A stretch of 53,659 nucleotides of DNA, from assembly GCA_029556545.1 (NCBI GenBank), contig JAKQEQ010000021.1, positions 1 through 53,659 on the forward strand, in the 5' to 3' direction. Under the pieces are notes generated by a model, which did no database searches, was not told where the DNA came from, and saw only the letters and a list, made by a program, of their open reading frames with translations. Positions 51,055 through 53,659 of the stretch are shown piece after piece (position 1 is the first letter of the stretch; each line of letters starts with the position of its first letter). The position numbers were made by a program, and so were the translations under genes. Origin of the DNA: Candidatus Hydrogenedentota bacterium. GTDB lineage: Bacteria; Hydrogenedentota; Hydrogenedentia; Hydrogenedentales; JAGMZX01.

Positions 51055-52251
51055 ATGAAGCGCAAACGACGCAATGTGGCGGTTATCGGAAGCGGCATGT
51101 CCCACTTTTCGAGCCATCGCGAGGAGGTGAACCAGCCCGAGATGATCCACGAGGCCGTGGTCGAGGCGCTCGACGACGCGGGCATGACGCTCGACGAGGT
51201 GGACTGCGTCCTTCACGGCAACATGGAACTTTTCGAAATGGTCCACCAGCCGGACATGTGGCACGCCATCGCCTCGGGTGTATGGGGCAAGTCCGGACTG
51301 CGCCTGACCACCGGCGGCACCACGGGCATTACGTTGGCCTGCGCGGCGGACAATCTGGTGGCTTCCGGCCTGCATGACGTGGTCCTCGCTATCGGTTTTG
51401 AGAAATTGCAGGAGGGCCACACTACCGGCGGCATCACGAATATGGCCGACCCGCTCTGGGGGCGCAGCATCCAAACGGGCGCGTTGACCGGCACCACGGC
51501 GCAGGCCGTCATCGACGAGTTCGGCGAGGAACGCGCCAAGCACGCCGCGATGAAAATGCGCATCATCATGGACGAACACGCCATGCTCAACGAGAAAGCC
51601 CACCGACGCCTGGGCCTTGACCGGCAATTCATCAAGGAGATGGCGGACAACTCGCCGCCGCTCGTCGGCGAATTGCGCATGCTGCACATGTGCTCGCAGA
51701 GTGACGGCGCGTGCGCGGTTGTATTCGCCTCCGAAGAGAAGGCCGAGGCGCTCGGCGCCGCCCCCGCGTGGGTCGTTGACCACGAAACGGTCCACCGTGA
51801 AGAGACGCTTATGTTCAGCCCCGAAAAGACGACCATGCGCGTCGCTGCGGAGCGCATGTTCACGCGCAACGGCATCACCGACCCGCGCCGCGATATCGAC
51901 GTGTTCGAAATGTACGACCCTTCCGCGTGGTGGGGGCTCGATTGGCTCCGTGAATTTCTTCTCCTCGAGGGCGACGAGCACCTCAAGATGGTCGAGAACG
52001 ACGAAATCCGCATTGACGGTGCCTTTCCGCTCAACCCCTCGGGCGGCGTCCAGGCCAGCAATCCAATCGGCGCCACGGCGCTCGTGCGCGTCGCCGAGGC
52101 CGCCATGCAAGTGCGCGGGGTCGCCGGCGGCCACCAAGTGCCGAAACCGGTTCGCCGCGCGCTCGCCTCCGGATTCGGTGGTACACTCTGGACCGTGCTC
52201 ATGTTGCTGTCTCGCGAAAAACCGGTTCTCGGAGGACACTGCGATGCCTGA
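51055..52251 (+). CDS. Thiolase-family protein with catalytic Cys
   Basis: 398 residues, ATG at 51055 with AAGGAG nine bases upstream, 13 bases after the previous gene. RRNVAVIGSGMSHFS opens the fold. Cys96 in GITLACAADNLVASG is the likely nucleophile. DGACAVVFASEEKAEAL and INPSGG-like PLNPSGGVQASNPIGATALV complete the family pattern. Together with the upstream copy and the DUF35 proteins it should carry out a carbon-carbon bond-forming or -breaking step on an acyl-CoA (thiolase or retro-aldolase). The last eight bases overlap the next gene. Confidence 0.88.
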   Translation: MKRKRRNVAVIGSGMSHFSSHREEVNQPEMIHEAVVEALDDAGMTLDEVDCVLHGNMELFEMVHQPDMWHAIASGVWGKSGLRLTTGGTTGITLACAADNLVASGLHDVVLAIGFEKLQEGHTTGGITNMADPLWGRSIQTGALTGTTAQAVIDEFGEERAKHAAMKMRIIMDEHAMLNEKAHRRLGLDRQFIKEMADNSPPLVGELRMLHMCSQSDGACAVVFASEEKAEALGAAPAWVVDHETVHREETLMFSPEKTTMRVAAERMFTRNGITDPRRDIDVFEMYDPSAWWGLDWLREFLLLEGDEHLKMVENDEIRIDGAFPLNPSGGVQASNPIGATALVRVAEAAMQVRGVAGGHQVPKPVRRALASGFGGTLWTVLMLLSREKPVLGGHCDA

Positions 52252-52723
52252 CGACAAGAAAGCGGAACTCATCGTGTCGCGGCAGGTGTTATCCATCCCG
52301 CAGCGCTTCGCCACCGGCCCGATCATGGGTCGATTTCTTGCCGAACTGCTCGACAACCGGCGAATCATGGCCGTGCGCGCGCCCGGCAGTCGCTGCCTGC
52401 TGCCGCCGCGCGAGGTCGATGCCGTCACCATGCAAGAGGCTGTCGAATGGGTCGAGGTCGGGCCGGAAGGCACGATTCGCGACTTCGACGTGGTTTACTA
52501 CGCGAGCCCGGACCCGCTTACCGGCGAAACGCGCGACGTACCGTACATCATTTGCTGGGTCGACCTGGACGGAGCGGGCGAAGGCGCGCCCCTCTGGCAT
52601 CTGCTCGATGCGCCCGATCCGGGCAAGGTGCGCTGTGGCATGCGCGTGCGTGCCGTGTTCAATGACGAGCGGTGCGGCTGTATGGAAGACATCAGACATT
52701 TTGAAATAATCGAGGAGACATAG
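52244..52723 (+). CDS. DUF35-type OB-fold protein with degenerate zinc ribbon
   Basis: 159 residues; ATG at 52244 overlaps the thiolase stop by eight bases, with GGAGGA upstream. DUF35 layout: an N-terminal helix, a rubredoxin-like region, then an OB fold (WVEVGPEGTIRDFDVVYY, GMRVRAVF). In the ribbon only one Cys remains (GSRCLLPPRE) where four are usual, so zinc is probably not bound. DUF35 proteins position acyl-CoA in thiolase, HMG-CoA synthase and steroid aldolase complexes. Confidence 0.84.
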   Translation: MPDDKKAELIVSRQVLSIPQRFATGPIMGRFLAELLDNRRIMAVRAPGSRCLLPPREVDAVTMQEAVEWVEVGPEGTIRDFDVVYYASPDPLTGETRDVPYIICWVDLDGAGEGAPLWHLLDAPDPGKVRCGMRVRAVFNDERCGCMEDIRHFEIIEET

Positions 52724-52730
52724 GGGCGTC

Positions 52731-53189
52731 ATGAACCACGACCAGCAATCGTGCTTTGTTATCGAGGGCCGGATGGCGTTGCCATACCAATATTTCGCCG
52801 GTGCCGTGGGCAGCCGATTCATCGTTGCGCTCCGAGATGACAAGAAGATTCTCGCCGTGCGCGGCGCGAAGAACGGCACAACCTTCCTGCCTCCCCGGCA
52901 GACCTGCGAACGCACCTTCGAGTCTCTGGAAGACAACTGGGTCGAGGTCGGGCCGGACGGCACGGTGACGGGCTTCACGGTCATCCGATACCGGGAGCCC
53001 TACCAGCCGCAGGAACCGCCTTATGTCCTTGCGTTGATTCGACTTGACGGTGCGGATGCCCCGATAGTGCATCTGGTGGAGTGTGGCGAGGTTGCCAGTA
53101 TGCGTGTAGGCATGCGGGTCCGGGCGGTATTCGCTGATGACCCCGTCGACAATATTCTTGCTATTCGCCATTTCACAGAGGTAAAGTAA
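52731..53189 (+). CDS. Second DUF35-type OB-fold protein
   Basis: 152 residues, ATG at 52731, seven bases after the previous stop. A paralogue of the preceding protein: IVALRDDKKILAVRG then TTFLPPRQTCERTF, WVEVGPDGTVTGFTVIRY and GMRVRAVFAD. One Cys (QTCERTF) is left of the zinc ribbon. The two DUF35 copies match the two thiolase copies, suggesting one per subunit or a mixed four-part complex. Confidence 0.84.
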   Translation: MNHDQQSCFVIEGRMALPYQYFAGAVGSRFIVALRDDKKILAVRGAKNGTTFLPPRQTCERTFESLEDNWVEVGPDGTVTGFTVIRYREPYQPQEPPYVLALIRLDGADAPIVHLVECGEVASMRVGMRVRAVFADDPVDNILAIRHFTEVK

Positions 53190-53233
53190 TGTGAGGTGCG
53201 GAGGGGCCGCCGGGACAGGTGGAAAGTTTGGCA

Positions 53234-53239
53234 TTGACA
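53234..53239 (+). promoter_or_regulatory. Possible -35 box before the last gene
   Basis: A perfect TTGACA at 53234-53239. The best -10 at 18 bases is TATGCC (53258-53263), which is poor. The gene starts at 53433, so the leader would be about 160 bases long. Confidence 0.3.
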
Positions 53240-53432
53240 ACCGGGGTTCGGATGGTGTATGCCATTACTTATCAGGGTTCTATGTTGGGTGCTGCCGGGC
53301 CGTGGCGGTTTCGTATTCACGGGGTCGCGCGGGGCGGTGGCGTCTATGAGTGATATGAGTGAGCAGACGAGTGTTGCGACAAAACGTCTGGGGAATACCC
53401 GCGCCAGTGGGTTCAAAACGGAGGCTCTTCTG

Positions 53433-53659
53433 ATGAACGCGCAATTTCTCAAATCCCGTGAACAGCATTACGGCAAGACCGCGCGGCTGTGCTTGCCGCT
53501 GCTGATTCTTGGGCTACTCGCCGCGGCGCCGGTATGGGGCCAGATGGTGATGACGCGTGAGGTGGCTGGTTTGGACGCGAACGGGTGGTTGATCCCGGGG
53601 ACGACGGAGTTGTCGTTCACGGTGACGTTCGACTACAGCGGCGCGGAGACGGTGACGGC
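53433..53659 (+). CDS. N-terminus of a large secreted protein, cut by the window end
   Basis: 75 complete codons are visible. The ATG at 53433 has GGAGG eight bases upstream; an in-frame ATG at 53346 lacks one. The signal peptide has a long basic n-region and a core LCLPLLILGLLAAAPVWG ending near WGQ. The mature part begins MVMTREVAGLDANG and continues WLIPGTTELSFTVTFDYSG, a pattern of extracellular beta-sandwich proteins with repeated domains. Its size and function lie beyond the window. It is separated from the DUF35 gene by about 240 bases. Confidence 0.75.
   Translation, partial: MNAQFLKSREQHYGKTARLCLPLLILGLLAAAPVWGQMVMTREVAGLDANGWLIPGTTELSFTVTFDYSGAETVT

Noticed and set aside
53190-53432. 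Cyclic-di-GMP riboswitch before the last secreted protein gene
   Set aside because: The leader is long, but I could not match the conserved GEMM core; the idea came only from the nearby receptor genes.

Overview
The window is about 53.7 kb of GC-rich bacterial DNA, densely coded on both strands, with no rRNA, tRNA, CRISPR array, transposase or phage gene that I can see. The gene content points to a Gram-negative lineage in or near the Planctomycetes-Verrucomicrobia-Lentisphaerae or candidate Hydrogenedentes groups. The pointers are a lipoprotein with a Glu-Gly linker, a prepilin-like H-X-DG protein, secreted beta-helix proteins, a DUF6807 protein, uroporphyrinogen-decarboxylase-like and ChbG/YdjC proteins, and many short palindromic repeats. 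This assignment is inference; there is no marker gene to settle it.

Layout. Positions 1-610 hold palindromic and heptamer repeats. 632-7159 is a tightly overlapping four-gene envelope cassette (secreted ankyrin protein, sulfatase-fold lipoprotein, GT39-like membrane glycosyltransferase, SGNH protein). 7183-15002 is on the minus strand: EGEGE lipoprotein, RNase D, serine hydrolase with a membrane tail, a ctaA-ctaB fusion, and a ChbG/YdjC deacetylase. 15226-19613 is on the plus strand: Gfo/Idh oxidoreductase, beta-helix protein, sigma factor, anti-sigma factor. 19934-25497 is a minus-strand set: membrane protein, DUF6807 protein, a 39-residue membrane peptide, a mandelate-racemase-family enzyme, an FmdE-like secreted protein, and a prepilin-like protein. 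NikR, a DUF4258/YgiT toxin-antitoxin pair and a URO-D-like protein follow.

27810-38257 holds a metallophosphoesterase, the nnrE-thpR-yggT-pcm run, an ABC exporter fused to DUF1854, a second YggT protein, and a three-gene glycerol-3-phosphate-dehydrogenase-like set ending in DUF1667. 38447-41074 has a DUF433 protein, a second beta-helix protein, a repeat-rich gap and a VapBC pair with a clear promoter. 41211-46749 (minus) encodes a MATE transporter, an SDR, a YihY/BrkB protein and a PilZ-L,D-transpeptidase fusion. Divergent from the last, 46903-49144 encodes two coiled-coil proteins ending in MshEN domains. A PHP protein, a four-gene thiolase/thiolase/DUF35/DUF35 operon and the start of a large secreted protein finish the window.

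The most interesting locus is 45262-49144. Three neighbouring genes carry domains known to bind cyclic di-GMP: PilZ, here fused through a membrane segment to a peptidoglycan L,D-transpeptidase, and two stand-alone MshEN domains without any ATPase. This suggests a second-messenger control point for cell-wall cross-linking or envelope assembly. A second theme is that the same short palindromic repeats found between genes are also inserted in frame inside coding genes, and they form the linker of the heme A/heme O synthase fusion.
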